A stretch of 64,000 nucleotides of DNA. It comes from Pseudoalteromonas sp. (GTDB lineage Bacteria > Pseudomonadota > Gammaproteobacteria > Enterobacterales > Alteromonadaceae). A program made the position numbers and the translations under genes. The notes beneath the pieces are model-generated. The model saw only the letters and a program-made list of their open reading frames with translations, was not told the origin of the DNA and ran no database searches. How positions within the stretch are numbered: position 1 is the stretch's first letter; each line of letters begins with the position of its first letter. The DNA is taken from positions 648,984-712,983 of the forward strand of contig NZ_JAGYIU010000002.1 in the NCBI RefSeq assembly GCF_018402495.1. Reading direction: 5' to 3'. Positions 1 to 9,816 of this stretch are shown here, one piece after another.

Positions 1-65
1 ATTATGATATTCGACACTTAAAAGTACAAAATGCGTCACTTTAAACCCTTCACTTAGTAAAGTAA

Positions 66-142
66 TGATCCCAGATAAGGTTAGTTAGTAATCGAGTGAT
101 CCCAGATTTATCTGGTAAGTAAAATACTGATCCCCTCAGATC
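66..142. repeat. Three TGATCCC repeats at 31-bp spacing
   Basis: TGATCCCAGAT begins at 66 and at 97, and a third TGATCCC begins at 128, so the three copies are spaced exactly 31 bp apart. The intervening sequence is only loosely conserved. The second copy is also part of the short palindrome CCAGATTTATCTGG. No gene is evident in 1-209. The function is unknown; it could be a degenerate tandem repeat or protein-binding sites. Confidence 0.5.
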
Positions 143-174
143 AAAAAAGCCAGTGCGTAAGCAACTGGCTTTTT
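143..174 (-). terminator. Rho-independent terminator after fba
   Basis: The inverted repeat AAAAGCCAGT / ACTGGCTTTT has a 9-nt loop. On the minus strand it ends in a T tract, which suits the end of the epd-pgk-fba operon; the A/T flanks make it potentially bidirectional. Confidence 0.8.
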
Positions 175-209
175 ATAATGAGTGCGAGAGTATCGCAGTT
201 ATTGGCTCA

Positions 210-1274
210 TTATTTTATTTTTGGGTTTAACTCACCACTTAAGTATTTAAGATGCATTTCATCGAGTGAAATTGGCTTAATTTTACTTGCTTGACCTGCA
301 GTACCAAACGCTTCATAACGGGCAATACAAATATCAGTCATGGCGTGTGTTGCAGCGGCTAAAAACTTACGTGGGTCGAAATTAGATGGGTTCATTGCTA
401 AGTGACGGCGAATTGCACCAGTAGAGGCTAAGCGTAAGTCAGTATCAATGTTTACTTTACGCACACCGTACTTGATCCCCTCAACGATTTGCTCAACTGG
501 GACACCGTAAGTTTCAGGAATTTCGCCACCGTATTGGTTAATCACTTCTAACCACTCTTGTGGAACAGAAGATGAACCATGCATAACTAAGTGGGTGTTT
601 GGAATACGCGCATGAATTTCTTTGATACGATCAATGGCTAAAATATCATCGGTTGGTGGGCGGGTAAATTTGTAAGCACCGTGTGATGTACCACAAGCAA
701 TCGCCAGTGCATCAACGTGGGTTTTATTTACAAAATCAGCCGCTTCTTCTGGATTTGTTAGCATTTGCTCTGTGGTTAATTTACCTTCAGCGCCAACACC
801 GTCTTCTTCACCTGCTTCACCGGTTTCAAGTGAACCTAATACACCTAGCTCACCCTCAACTGATACACCACATGCGTGTGCCATTTCAACAGTTTTACGT
901 GTCACATCAACGTTGTAATCGTAGCTTGACGGAGTTTTACCATCGCTCATTAATGAGCCATCCATCATCACAGATGAAAAACCTAACTGAATTGAACGTT
1001 GACATACACCCGGTGATGTACCGTGATCCTGATGCATAACCACAGGGATATGTGGCCACTCTTCAACTGCCGCTAAAATCATATGACGAATAAAAGGTGC
1101 ACCGGCATACGCACGTGCGCCCGCAGAACCTTGTACAATAACAGGGCTGTTTGTTTTATCAGCCGCTTCCATGATTGCACGCATTTGCTCTTGGTTATTT
1201 ACATTAAACGCGGGTACACCGTAACCATGCTCAGCGGCATGATCCAGAAGTTGTCGCATACTGATTAAAGCCAT
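210..1274 (-). CDS. fba: Class II fructose-bisphosphate aldolase
   Basis: The enzyme reversibly cleaves fructose 1,6-bisphosphate into dihydroxyacetone phosphate and glyceraldehyde 3-phosphate in the cytoplasm. The 354-residue protein has the class II signature HQDHG at 81-85 (catalytic Asp83, zinc ligand His84) and further zinc ligands His198 (GTSHGAY) and His232 (MHGSS). The length and the [12 protein letters not shown] segment fit the Calvin-cycle-type (IIB) subtype rather than the E. coli FbaA type. The start has a good ribosome-binding site, GGAGAA. It is the last gene of the epd-pgk-fba set; the 211-nt gap after pgk contains a hairpin, so it may also have its own promoter. Confidence 0.95.
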   Translation of the reverse strand: MALISMRQLLDHAAEHGYGVPAFNVNNQEQMRAIMEAADKTNSPVIVQGSAGARAYAGAPFIRHMILAAVEEWPHIPVVMHQDHGTSPGVCQRSIQLGFSSVMMDGSLMSDGKTPSSYDYNVDVTRKTVEMAHACGVSVEGELGVLGSLETGEAGEEDGVGAEGKLTTEQMLTNPEEAADFVNKTHVDALAIACGTSHGAYKFTRPPTDDILAIDRIKEIHARIPNTHLVMHGSSSVPQEWLEVINQYGGEIPETYGVPVEQIVEGIKYGVRKVNIDTDLRLASTGAIRRHLAMNPSNFDPRKFLAAATHAMTDICIARYEAFGTAGQASKIKPISLDEMHLKYLSGELNPKIK

Positions 1275-1435
1275 TGGGTATTCTCCAATTTATCGATAGT
1301 CATTTGACTACCTAGTTTGAACGGATTTGTTAGTTTGGTGCAATAACTGCACCTCGAACCTTAAAGCTCAACGCCTAAAATTCGAATTAAATAACTAATA
1401 AATAAAAGTGAGAGGTATTTATCAGTTAAGTGTAG

Positions 1436-1460
1436 CAGATGCAGACACGCCACATCTGCC
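1436..1460 (-). other. Hairpin in the pgk-fba gap
   Basis: The inverted repeat GCAGATG/CATCTGC lies just downstream of the pgk stop on the minus strand and lacks a T tract. It may be an mRNA processing or partial-termination site that separates pgk and fba expression; this is an inference. Confidence 0.35.
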
Positions 1461-1485
1461 TAACGGCTAGCTAATACTTAACGTA

Positions 1486-2661
1486 TTACTTAGCACGTGA
1501 TTCTAGCATAGCTACTGCTGGTAGCTTTTTACCTTCTAAAAACTCTAAGAAAGCACCACCACCGGTAGAAATATACGATACTTTGTCACTAATGCCGTAT
1601 TTATCAATTGCGGCTAAAGTATCACCACCGCCTGCAATTGAAAACGCTTTTGAATCAGCAATCGCTTGTGCAATAGCACGTGTGCCATTACCGAACTGAT
1701 CAAATTCAAAAACACCGACTGGGCCATTCCATACAACGGTGCCCGCATTAGCAATAATTTTTGCAAGTGTGTTTGCTGTATCAGGACCAATATCAAAAAT
1801 CATATCGTCGCTGGTGACTTCGCTTACATCTTTAAGTGTTGCCACGGCTGATTCTGAAAACTCATTACCCACAACAACATCAGTCGGTACCGGAATTTCA
1901 CCATTGTTAGCTTTTGCTGCTGCACATAAGCGATTGGCTTCGTCCATTAAATCAGCCTCATAAAGCGACTTACCAACAGGGTGACCTGCAGCAGCAATAA
2001 AGGTATTCGCAATACCACCACCGGTAACAAGTTGGTCAACAATTTTAGATAACGAATCGAGCACCGTTAATTTAGTTGACACTTTAGAGCCACCTACAAT
2101 CGCCACTAGCGGGCGTGCTGGGTTATCAAGCGCTTTTCCTAGTGCTTCAAGCTCCGCCGATAATAATGGACCGGCACACGCCACATCAGCAAATAAACCC
2201 ACACCATGGGTCGATGCTTGCGCACGATGCGCAGTACCAAAGGCATCCATTACGTAAACGTCACATAATGCAGCTAATTGCTTTGATAATGCTTCGTCGT
2301 CATTTTTCTCGCCTTTATTAAAACGCACGTTTTCAAAAACAACCACTTCATTATCTGCAACATCAACGCCGTTTAGGTAATCTTTTTCTAGGCGTACTGT
2401 TTGCTCAAGTGCATCATTTAAGTAATCAACAACCGGAGCCAATGAAAACTCGTCTTCGTATTGTCCTTCCGTTGGGCGGCCAAGGTGTGACATCACCATC
2501 ACTTTTGCGCCTTTTTCTAGTGCAAGTTTGATAGTAGGTAACGCAGCACGAATACGTGCATCTGACGTCACTTTACCTGCTTTAACGGGTACATTTAAAT
2601 CTTCACGAATTAATACACGCTTGCCGTTTAAATCTAAATCTGCCATTTTTATGACCGACAT
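1486..2661 (-). CDS. pgk: Phosphoglycerate kinase
   Basis: The kinase transfers phosphate from 1,3-bisphosphoglycerate to ADP in glycolysis, and works in reverse in gluconeogenesis. The 391-residue length matches bacterial monofunctional PGKs. The N-terminal substrate-binding segment [11 protein letters not shown] and the nucleotide loop GGGDT at 344-348 are present, as is the C-terminal [13 protein letters not shown] motif. The start follows the strong ribosome-binding site AAGGAGAT. It lies 49 nt after epd and upstream of fba, the usual gammaproteobacterial order, and is probably cotranscribed with epd. Confidence 0.97.
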   Translation of the reverse strand: MSVIKMADLDLNGKRVLIREDLNVPVKAGKVTSDARIRAALPTIKLALEKGAKVMVMSHLGRPTEGQYEDEFSLAPVVDYLNDALEQTVRLEKDYLNGVDVADNEVVVFENVRFNKGEKNDDEALSKQLAALCDVYVMDAFGTAHRAQASTHGVGLFADVACAGPLLSAELEALGKALDNPARPLVAIVGGSKVSTKLTVLDSLSKIVDQLVTGGGIANTFIAAAGHPVGKSLYEADLMDEANRLCAAAKANNGEIPVPTDVVVGNEFSESAVATLKDVSEVTSDDMIFDIGPDTANTLAKIIANAGTVVWNGPVGVFEFDQFGNGTRAIAQAIADSKAFSIAGGGDTLAAIDKYGISDKVSYISTGGGAFLEFLEGKKLPAVAMLESRAK

Positions 2662-2710
2662 GAATATCTCCTTAGTTAACGATACTAAACCTAAAAATAC
2701 GTTTTAAATA

Positions 2711-3724
2711 TTACTTAAATGCCATCATAGCACGTGCGGTATCGAGCATGCGATTTGCAAACCCCCACTCATTGTCGCACCAGACTAATAACTTTATCAG
2801 TCGTTTATGACTAACACGTGTCTGGGTGCCATCTATAATACAAGAATGTGGGTCATGGTTAAAATCAACCGATACCAATGGCTCTTCGGTGTAACTTAAA
2901 ATACCTTCAAGACGATCTTTGGCTTGTGCTTTAAGTGCATTATTAACCGCACTTAAATCAACATCTGCATTCACCGTGACACTTAAATCCATCGCCGTCA
3001 CATTAATAGTCGGTACACGCACAGCAATGGCCTCAAAGCGGCCTTTAAATTTAGGTAAAATACGGTCAATACCCCGAGCTAATTTTGTATCTACAGGAAT
3101 AATAGACTGGCTAGCAGCACGGGTACGACGTAAATCATGATGATACGCATCAATCACTTGCTGATCGTTCATTGACGCATGAATAGTAGTAATAGCGCCT
3201 GACTCAATACCAAACGCATCATCAAGTACCTTGATAACAGGGACGATACAGTTAGTTGTACACGAGCCATTAGAAACTATTGTGTGATCGCGCTTAAGCT
3301 CATCGTCATTAATACCGTAAACAATAGTGGCATCAACATCATTATCCGCAGGATGTGAAAACAGCACCTTTTTTGCGCCCGCAGTCAAATGTAATTGCGC
3401 GTGTTCACGCGAGTGATAAACACCCGTACATTCAAGCACCACATCAACATCTAAAGTTTGCCAAGGCAGTTCAACGGGGTTTTGTTCACAAAATAACGCA
3501 ATAGTATCATTTGCAACACGAATAGTGTCTTCGCCCAATGTGACAGGAAAAGCAAAACGACCATGAGAGGTGTCGTATTTTAATAAATGGGCAATAGCAT
3601 CAGGATCGGCTAGTTCATTAATTGCCACAATTTTGATCTCGTCGCTTAAGCCTGATTCGTATAGTGCACGGACAATATTTCGACCAATACGACCAAAACC
3701 ATTAATTGCAAGTTTGATTGCCAT
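2711..3724 (-). CDS. epd: Erythrose-4-phosphate dehydrogenase
   Basis: This is a GAPDH-family NAD-dependent dehydrogenase that oxidises erythrose 4-phosphate to 4-phosphoerythronate for pyridoxal phosphate synthesis. The 337 residues begin with the Rossmann motif INGFGRIGR. The active-site motif is SNGSCTTNC (Cys155), with His182 in TTIHASM. The Gly in SNGSC and the segments [20 protein letters not shown] and VDFNHDPHS follow E. coli Epd rather than GapA, so epd is preferred. It is the first gene of the minus-strand epd-pgk-fba operon. The ribosome-binding site is weak. Confidence 0.9.
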   Translation of the reverse strand: MAIKLAINGFGRIGRNIVRALYESGLSDEIKIVAINELADPDAIAHLLKYDTSHGRFAFPVTLGEDTIRVANDTIALFCEQNPVELPWQTLDVDVVLECTGVYHSREHAQLHLTAGAKKVLFSHPADNDVDATIVYGINDDELKRDHTIVSNGSCTTNCIVPVIKVLDDAFGIESGAITTIHASMNDQQVIDAYHHDLRRTRAASQSIIPVDTKLARGIDRILPKFKGRFEAIAVRVPTINVTAMDLSVTVNADVDLSAVNNALKAQAKDRLEGILSYTEEPLVSVDFNHDPHSCIIDGTQTRVSHKRLIKLLVWCDNEWGFANRMLDTARAMMAFK

Positions 3725-3907
3725 GAAATATAAAATCCACTCTAGTTACGTACAGAGAAAGGCAGCGTCGCCTTTTAGATGGCGGTATTGTAATCGACCT
3801 TGCTTGTGATTATAAGAGCCAAGCATTAGAAACTTTAAATTAACGCCATAATCAACACGCAATGCGCTTTTACTTTTAGCTCGGCTAATAGGTATTTGCG
3901 GTATTTG

Positions 3908-4654
3908 CTATTTTAGTTTTAAATCGAACACCACGTTTATTGATGCTTTAACGCTTATTTTTGCGCCTAAATATTGCTGCTGCGTAAATGGGCTCTCGTT
4001 ATTTCTAGCAGCCATGCTATTTCTGTGGCTAGATAAAATAATGTGCTTAACACCGCCCGCGTCATAATCGTAATCAGCACTGCTGGAATATGAACTAACA
4101 CTGTAAACCTTGCCAAGTTCAGCACCAAAAGCCTGAGCGAGCTTATTTCCCTTCGCTTTTGCGTTATCGATTGCTAATTGTGTCGCCTCTGCCTCTAACT
4201 GCGTGGCCTTGGAGGATAAACCATTAATTTTTTTGATATTGTCTATTTTTAAACTTTGAGCAAAATCAATAAATTCATCGACTTTTTTAATATCTTTTAA
4301 TGTGACTTTAACTGTTTTCAGGGCTAAATACTTATCGCCTGAAACAGTCCCAGATTCTGTACCAATCATAGTGTATACCTTGCTTTTTAAACCAGATATA
4401 TAAACGTCGTCTTGGCCAAAACCGTATTTGTCTGATTGTTCAAGTAGCAAGCTAATCCGGCCATCAAGCTCACGTTTAGCCTCAAGTAATGTATCTTCAG
4501 TGCTTTTTACTTCAAATATAATTTGAGCCATATCTGGCTCAACAAATACCTCAGCTGACCCCTGCACTGCAATATGACGATTAGCTGGCACGCTTGAATT
4601 AGCGAAAGAAATAAGTGGAAATAAGATTAGAAAAATACTGGTGATGAGTTTCAT
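3908..4654 (-). CDS. SIMPL-domain (DUF541) periplasmic protein
   Basis: The 248-residue protein has a signal peptide at about residues 1-18 (hydrophobic LITSIFLILFPLISFA) followed by a SIMPL/DUF541 domain. The domain is recognised from the GSAEVFVEPDMAQIIFEV opening and the conserved stretch in which repeated ATQLEAEATQLAIDNAKAKG helices precede the last strands. Family members such as YggE are periplasmic or membrane-anchored and are linked to oxidative-stress tolerance; the biochemical role is not settled. The start is supported by AAGGAA upstream. It seems to be monocistronic. Confidence 0.8.
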   Translation of the reverse strand: MKLITSIFLILFPLISFANSSVPANRHIAVQGSAEVFVEPDMAQIIFEVKSTEDTLLEAKRELDGRISLLLEQSDKYGFGQDDVYISGLKSKVYTMIGTESGTVSGDKYLALKTVKVTLKDIKKVDEFIDFAQSLKIDNIKKINGLSSKATQLEAEATQLAIDNAKAKGNKLAQAFGAELGKVYSVSSYSSSADYDYDAGGVKHIILSSHRNSMAARNNESPFTQQQYLGAKISVKASINVVFDLKLK

Positions 4655-4754
4655 GTTCGTTCCTTGAATTGATAATTAGACACGCGTTCCCATAATTATA
4701 CAATTGAGCATAAAAGTAAACTGCATACAACTAAGCCATTGTGCATACTTTATA

Positions 4755-4786
4755 GTTGGGTTTCGCTTCGCTCTGCCCAACCTACG
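4755..4786. repeat. Dispersed GTTGGG...CCCAAC hairpin repeat
   Basis: A 32-bp imperfect palindrome starts GTTGGGTTTCGC and ends CCCAACCTACG. Two close relatives lie at 45420-45450 and 45500-45530. On the minus strand the GTAGG end supplies the TAG stop of the exonuclease gene, so the repeat has probably inserted at, or grown into, the 3' end of that gene. It could act as a terminator. Confidence 0.75.
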
Positions 4787-5405
4787 TTAAATCACCGACT
4801 TTAAGTTCTTTACCAGCGCTTATTTGGTGGCACTGGGCTAACAACAACTCGGCAGTGGCTTGCGCATCGGTGAGGGCATGATGGCAATGGTAGCTCGGTA
4901 AATCGTAGCGTTTACGGCATTCATTTAGGATTAAATCATCTAATTTTATATCGCTACCTTGTTGTAGTAGGCGCTTTTTTTCTATTTGTAATGTGTCGAT
5001 GATCAATTTTGGCCGTTGTGTGATCCCTGTATTTTTTAGTGCTAATTTTAAAAACCCCCAGTCGAGCATAGCATTATGAAATACTAAAATGCTGTCACTA
5101 AAATGAGTACTTAACATCGTTAAAATACTTTGTAAACTTTGCCCATGTGCGAGCGATTCACTACTAATACCATGGAAAATAGGGCTCTGCGCTAAGCTTA
5201 TTACCTCTTTATTAACCAAATGCTGCGCCTGACTATTTTTAATGCATTCATTATCAATCAGTACCCAAGCAACCGAGACAATTTCATGTAGCTTAGGATC
5301 AAGCCCTGTTAACTCTAAATCAATCACTAAGTAACGTTGCTTTAAGGCGCTTTGCGCAAGCAAATGGCGGCGCTTTAAATAACGAGTAATAAGCTGCTTA
5401 ACCAT
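4782..5405 (-). CDS. DnaQ-like 3'-5' exonuclease
   Basis: The 207-residue protein carries a DEDDh exonuclease domain: Exo I is VIDLELTGLD (Asp29, Glu31), Exo II is VFHNAMLDWGFL, and Exo III is HHALTDAQATAELL with the catalytic His and Asp. It resembles the DNA polymerase III epsilon proofreading subunit but lacks the polymerase-binding C-terminal extension. It lies 5 nt after the cNMP/CBS/DUF294 gene and is probably cotranscribed with it, a pairing common in marine gammaproteobacteria beside an acetate-type symporter. The substrate is unknown. Its stop codon falls inside the dispersed repeat at 4755-4786. Confidence 0.85.
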   Translation of the reverse strand: MVKQLITRYLKRRHLLAQSALKQRYLVIDLELTGLDPKLHEIVSVAWVLIDNECIKNSQAQHLVNKEVISLAQSPIFHGISSESLAHGQSLQSILTMLSTHFSDSILVFHNAMLDWGFLKLALKNTGITQRPKLIIDTLQIEKKRLLQQGSDIKLDDLILNECRKRYDLPSYHCHHALTDAQATAELLLAQCHQISAGKELKVGDLT

Positions 5406-5410
5406 TATTA

Positions 5411-7249
5411 TTACAAGCTCCCGCGCGCAAATTTAAACGCTGCGCCCTGCTGTGCTTGCTTTACTAAGTAAAACGCTTCTTTAAGCTGATGACGCTCTAA
5501 TGAGTTGAGTTTGTCTGGGTTAATACAATTACTGGGTAACCCTTCTTCATTTATTTGCGTGCGCAACCTAAGCTGAGTTAAGAACCGCCAACAATCTTTT
5601 AAATTGTAAATATCTTCTTTGCTTAATAAAGAATACTTTAATAAGGCATCTAATCGCTCTTGTGTATTAGCACGCCGAATACCCACTTTTAACGCATAAA
5701 GCCGCGCCAGATCGTTTATGATCACCACACCGCGTTTTTTAAGATCAATGTACTTATGATGCTGCTGTGTTTTCTCAGTTTTAAAGTTATTAAATAAACC
5801 AATCGGCGCACTGTTTGCGTTTACATCGCTGGCCATGGCTGCATAAAAAAGATCGTTGCGAGAAATATGGGTTAACTCTTCACAAAACTGGCTATAGAGC
5901 GTGGTTGATCCTTCAATAAAGCGCAAATCAAAAAATATTTTACAGTTGAGCATTGCCTGGGGTGTGGGGCTGGTGATCCACTTTAAAAACTTCGCCCGCC
6001 AATCACTAACACTCATTCGACACGCATCACTGCTGGCCATAATGTTACCGGGGCAACGACGAATACCGCACTCAACTAAGTTTTCACAAACAAATTCACC
6101 CATTTGTTTAAAGTAGGCATGCTGATCATCGTTTAGGCCATCAGGTAACAACAAGCCGTTATCTTGATCAGAATGAAGTGTTTGTTCTTCGCGCGCTTGA
6201 GAGCCAAAACAAATAAAACTAAAGCTCGAAGGTGCAGTCCCATGCTGTTGTTGAAATAAAAATATTAGCCGCGAGGTTAGCGCATCGGTTAAACCGCTGA
6301 GTAATTTTCCAATCAGTGAAATATCATCAATATTATTAGAAAACCCCTTTAATAATTCAGGGATTTCGTTAGCGTAACGCTTTAAATCAGCCACATTATG
6401 CGCTTTGTAAATACGACCAATGAGCTGTACAGGATCGCTTTTTTGTTGGCGTAACAAATCGGTACTAGTGATCATACCCAGTGGTTTATGATTTTCGTCA
6501 AGCACAGGTAAATGGTGAATATTATGCTTTAGCATTAAATGCAGCGCTGAAAATACGCGATTATTTTCAAATATAAACTTAGGTTTGCAGGTCATAATGC
6601 TATTAATGGCTTGGCTGGGGTCGACATCATCTGCAAGTACCCGATTACGTAGGTCACGATCTGTAACTACACCGATAAGATGATCATGTTCAGTGATCAT
6701 TATTGACGACACTCCCTGCTCTTGCATTTTTTTAGCGCCATGACGAATGCTTTCATCGGGTGGCAATGTAATCGCTTTACGCGTCATGATCTCAGATATT
6801 TTGCGCTCTGACCAACTATCGTTATTATTTTTATAGTGCGATGATAGTAATCGGTTAGCATGAGCGCGAACAAAGTACTGCTCAAACGCTTTATATTCTC
6901 GGCGTAAATAATCGAAATGAGCTTGGTCGAGCATATACACTATGCCTTCTTTTTTAACTGCTAAGCTATTTTGTATTGCGTCCCCTGTCAGTAACGAAGG
7001 GTAACCAAAATAATCGCCTTGCGTTAAATGTGTTATTGTATTGCCTTTAGGATCGACTAAATCATATGCCCCAGAGCGAATTAAAAATAATTTAGGGGAT
7101 TCACTTTTAAGCCATTGCGTTTGGTTTTCTCGTGTTAAGTAAATACTATCGAGATGGTTTACAAAATAACTACTGGCACTGTCTTGTAACATAGCAAACG
7201 GCGCTTGCTTGCAAATAAACTGCCAGACTTCCTGTTGCTCATTATTCAT
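5411..7249 (-). CDS. cNMP-binding/CBS/DUF294 nucleotidyltransferase-like protein
   Basis: The 612-residue cytoplasmic signalling protein has four parts: an N-terminal cyclic-nucleotide-binding-like domain (about 10-130, with ITHLTQGDYFGYPSLL), two CBS motifs (about 150-270, ending GMITSTDLLRQQ), a DUF294 nucleotidyltransferase-like domain (about 300-440, GSQAREEQTLHSDQDNG, a pol-beta-like GS...DxD pattern) and a C-terminal helical substrate-binding-like domain. By analogy with GlnD-like enzymes it may modify a protein or transporter, but this is unproven. It is followed at 5 nt by the exonuclease and preceded by a terminator behind the symporter. The start has GAGGA. Confidence 0.85.
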   Translation of the reverse strand: MNNEQQEVWQFICKQAPFAMLQDSASSYFVNHLDSIYLTRENQTQWLKSESPKLFLIRSGAYDLVDPKGNTITHLTQGDYFGYPSLLTGDAIQNSLAVKKEGIVYMLDQAHFDYLRREYKAFEQYFVRAHANRLLSSHYKNNNDSWSERKISEIMTRKAITLPPDESIRHGAKKMQEQGVSSIMITEHDHLIGVVTDRDLRNRVLADDVDPSQAINSIMTCKPKFIFENNRVFSALHLMLKHNIHHLPVLDENHKPLGMITSTDLLRQQKSDPVQLIGRIYKAHNVADLKRYANEIPELLKGFSNNIDDISLIGKLLSGLTDALTSRLIFLFQQQHGTAPSSFSFICFGSQAREEQTLHSDQDNGLLLPDGLNDDQHAYFKQMGEFVCENLVECGIRRCPGNIMASSDACRMSVSDWRAKFLKWITSPTPQAMLNCKIFFDLRFIEGSTTLYSQFCEELTHISRNDLFYAAMASDVNANSAPIGLFNNFKTEKTQQHHKYIDLKKRGVVIINDLARLYALKVGIRRANTQERLDALLKYSLLSKEDIYNLKDCWRFLTQLRLRTQINEEGLPSNCINPDKLNSLERHQLKEAFYLVKQAQQGAAFKFARGSL

Positions 7250-7305
7250 AAATCATCCTCGAAAAAATACCTATTAAACAATGTAGTCATTTTTTAAACA
7301 AATAA

Positions 7306-7329
7306 AAAGCCCGACTTAAGTCGGGCTTT
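7306..7329 (-). terminator. Terminator after the symporter gene
   Basis: The perfect 24-bp palindrome AAAGCCCGACTT/AAGTCGGGCTTT is followed on the minus strand by TTTATTTG. It separates the symporter operon from the DUF294 gene. Confidence 0.85.
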
Positions 7330-7356
7330 GATGCGTTATATCATTAGATATATGGA

Positions 7357-9081
7357 TTAGTGAGCATGTGCTTCACTAGACCCTTTAGGATTACGAATAC
7401 CTTCTACCATTTCTTGAATTTCAACTGGCGTCGGTTGAGTCATTTTCATTACAACTGCTGCTACTGCGAAGTTAATGATCATCCCAATTAGGCCAATACC
7501 TTCTGGAGAAATACCTAAGAACCAATTTTCAGGGCTATTCAGCTCAGGGCTCACAAACTTGAAATAGATGATATAAGCCGCGGTAAAGGTAATACCCGTT
7601 ACCATGCCTGCAATCGCACCAAATTTGTTCATTGATTTAGAGAAAATACCCATAATAATCGCAGGGAAGAAGCTCGCTGCCGCTAAGCCGAAGGCAAAGG
7701 CTACAACCGAGGCCACAAATCCTGGCGGGTTAATCCCAAAGTAGGCGGATATTACAATAGCAATCATCGCTGCTAACCTCGCTGCAAGCAACTCTTGCTT
7801 ATCAGTAATGTCAGGCTTGAGTGTCCGTTTGAGTAAATCGTGCGATACCGAGGTTGAAATAACGAGTAATAAACCTGCGGTTGTAGACAAGGCTGCGGCA
7901 ATACCACCCGCGGCAACCAGTGCAATGACCCATGCTGGTAAGTCAGCAATTTCAGGGTTCGCTAGTACCATAATGTCGCGATCGACATTAACCTCATTTG
8001 CGCTATTAGGATCATCTATTGACCCTGAGGTGTAGAACATTTTGCCATCACCATTTTTATCATTAAAAGTGATTAGCCCCGTACGTTCCCAATTTTTAAC
8101 CCATGTAGGGGCATCAGCATACGCTGTACCGCTTCCGTCTTTACCGTTAATTGTGTCAATCATGTTTACCCGTGCAAACGAAGCAACAGCTGGTGCTGTA
8201 GTGTATACAATAGCAATAAACACCAGTGTCCACGCCGCTGAAATACGTGTGTCCTTTACGCGAGGTACAGTGAAAAAGCGAACAATTACGTGAGGTAAAC
8301 CGGCTGTACCCACCATGAGAGCACCTGTGATTGCAAATACATCAATCATGCTCTTCGAGCCTTCAGTGTATTGACCAAAGCCCAACTCAGTACTTAAACC
8401 ATCTAATTTATCCAATACATACATGCCTGAACCATCACTTAGCGTGGCACCAAAACCTGTTTGTGGGAAAAAGTGACCGGTTGCCATCATCGAAATGAAA
8501 ATAGCCGGTACTAAATAAGCAAATACCAGTACACAGTACTGCGCAACTTGCGTGTAAGTAATGCCTTTCATGCCACCAAGTACAGCATAAAAGAAAACAA
8601 TGACCATACCGATGTAAACGCCGGTTTCAATTTCAACTTCTAAGAAACGAGAGAACACCACACCCACACCACGCATTTGACCAGCAATGTAAGTAAAACA
8701 AATAAAGATGGCACATAAAATAGCCACTAAGCGCGCAGTACGTGAGTAGTAACGATCCCCGATAAAGTCTGGCACGGTAAACTTGCCGAATTTACGTAAG
8801 TAAGGCGCTAAACACATGGCCAGTAGTACATAACCACCTGTCCACCCCATTAAGTAAACACTACCGTCATAGCCAGCAAACGAAATAATACCTGCCATTG
8901 AAATAAATGACGCAGCACTCATCCAATCCGCAGCAGTAGCCATACCATTAGCAAGTGGAGGTACACCACCACCGGCAACATAGAATTCATTTGTTGACCC
9001 TGCACGCGCCCATATTGCAATACCAATATAAAGTGCAAAAGTTAAACCGACGATTATAAAAGTGAGTATTTGAACATCCAT
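7357..9081 (-). CDS. Sodium:solute symporter, ActP-like
   Basis: The 574-residue polytopic inner-membrane protein belongs to the sodium:solute symporter (SSF) family. The N-terminal helix leads to the motif VAGGGVPPLANGMATAADWMSAASFISMAG, which is typical of the ActP-like branch with a small DUF4212 partner. It is expected to import acetate or another short carboxylate with sodium; the substrate is inferred. An inserted hydrophilic segment rich in acidic residues and glycine (about 310-370) lies between helices. It is preceded by the DUF4212 gene at a 10-nt gap (ribosome-binding site AGGAGC), and the two form an operon. Confidence 0.88.
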   Translation of the reverse strand: MDVQILTFIIVGLTFALYIGIAIWARAGSTNEFYVAGGGVPPLANGMATAADWMSAASFISMAGIISFAGYDGSVYLMGWTGGYVLLAMCLAPYLRKFGKFTVPDFIGDRYYSRTARLVAILCAIFICFTYIAGQMRGVGVVFSRFLEVEIETGVYIGMVIVFFYAVLGGMKGITYTQVAQYCVLVFAYLVPAIFISMMATGHFFPQTGFGATLSDGSGMYVLDKLDGLSTELGFGQYTEGSKSMIDVFAITGALMVGTAGLPHVIVRFFTVPRVKDTRISAAWTLVFIAIVYTTAPAVASFARVNMIDTINGKDGSGTAYADAPTWVKNWERTGLITFNDKNGDGKMFYTSGSIDDPNSANEVNVDRDIMVLANPEIADLPAWVIALVAAGGIAAALSTTAGLLLVISTSVSHDLLKRTLKPDITDKQELLAARLAAMIAIVISAYFGINPPGFVASVVAFAFGLAAASFFPAIIMGIFSKSMNKFGAIAGMVTGITFTAAYIIYFKFVSPELNSPENWFLGISPEGIGLIGMIINFAVAAVVMKMTQPTPVEIQEMVEGIRNPKGSSEAHAH

Positions 9082-9091
9082 AGATTAGCTC

Positions 9092-9355
9092 CTATTCGTC
9101 TACGCCATATTTTTTATCTAACGTATTCATTTTGAAAACGTAAACAAAAATCAAAGCTACAAAGGTATAAATCGCGCCTTGCTGGGCGAACCAGAAGCCA
9201 AGTTTAAACCCAAAAAAACGTACTTCGTTAAGTACATCAACCAGTAATATGCCAAAGCCAAAAGAGACAACAAACCATACTGCTAATAACTTAAACAATA
9301 ATGAAATGTTTTCTGCCCAATAAGCTTTTGCTTGTTCTTCATTTTTAAAAGCCAT
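9092..9355 (-). CDS. DUF4212 small symporter subunit
   Basis: The 87-residue protein has two membrane segments and is the small partner usually encoded just upstream of ActP-like symporters. An upstream in-frame ATG at 9436 would add 27 residues. The start at 9355 is chosen because AAGGGGAAAATAAAA precedes it as a clear ribosome-binding site and because MAFKNEEQAKAYWAENI is the usual family opening. It is the first gene of the operon with the symporter, read from the long divergent intergenic region. Confidence 0.87.
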   Translation of the reverse strand: MAFKNEEQAKAYWAENISLLFKLLAVWFVVSFGFGILLVDVLNEVRFFGFKLGFWFAQQGAIYTFVALIFVYVFKMNTLDKKYGVDE

Positions 9356-9816
9356 TTTATTTTCCCCTTTAAGTATCGCAAGATTACGATGGGTGGTTTT
9401 TTTACATTCGTTAATTAATTTAGCAACGCAATGCAAATATTGAATTGCGACAATAGTCGTAACAAGCTGTTAACGTTTTCGTAAACTGTAGGCGCTTAAT
9501 GAGTAAACAGCCAGTGAACTACTTTAATTTCAGTAAGTTAATTAATTAGTTTGTGAAATGATCACGTCATTTTTTTAGTAAAGCGTGGGAATAAGACATT
9601 AGTCTAACTACATAAGTAAAAACATATTACTCCTTTAAAATTATGTAGTTAATTTATTTATAGATAACATAAATAAAAAATATACCCCCAACTTAATCCA
9701 CTACAAGGTAGTGTAAATAGCCAAATCACCTCAAATGCCAACTGAGACTCGCATCTTGAAATAGTTTGGGTATAGTTATGGCAAATTATAAAAATATTCT
9801 TGAAGGTTAAATAAGC
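9356..9816. promoter_or_regulatory. Divergent intergenic region, symporter versus sensor kinase
   Basis: This AT-rich 461-bp region lies between the divergent symporter operon and the sensor kinase gene and must hold both promoters. I cannot place -35/-10 boxes with confidence. A TGTGAAATGATCACG sequence near 9551 resembles a CRP site, but its half-sites are one base too close. No convincing gene is visible. Confidence 0.4.

Noticed and set aside
3-44. Possible end of a plus-strand gene (YDIRHLKVQNASL then stop)
   Set aside because: Only 13 codons are visible, with no family signal or other support.
2711-3724. gapA (glyceraldehyde-3-phosphate dehydrogenase)
   Set aside because: The SNGSCTTNC active site and the C-terminal half follow Epd, and the gene precedes pgk-fba as epd does.
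9551-9566. CRP site TGTGAAATGATCACG
   Set aside because: The half-sites are separated by five bases instead of six and the right half is imperfect.
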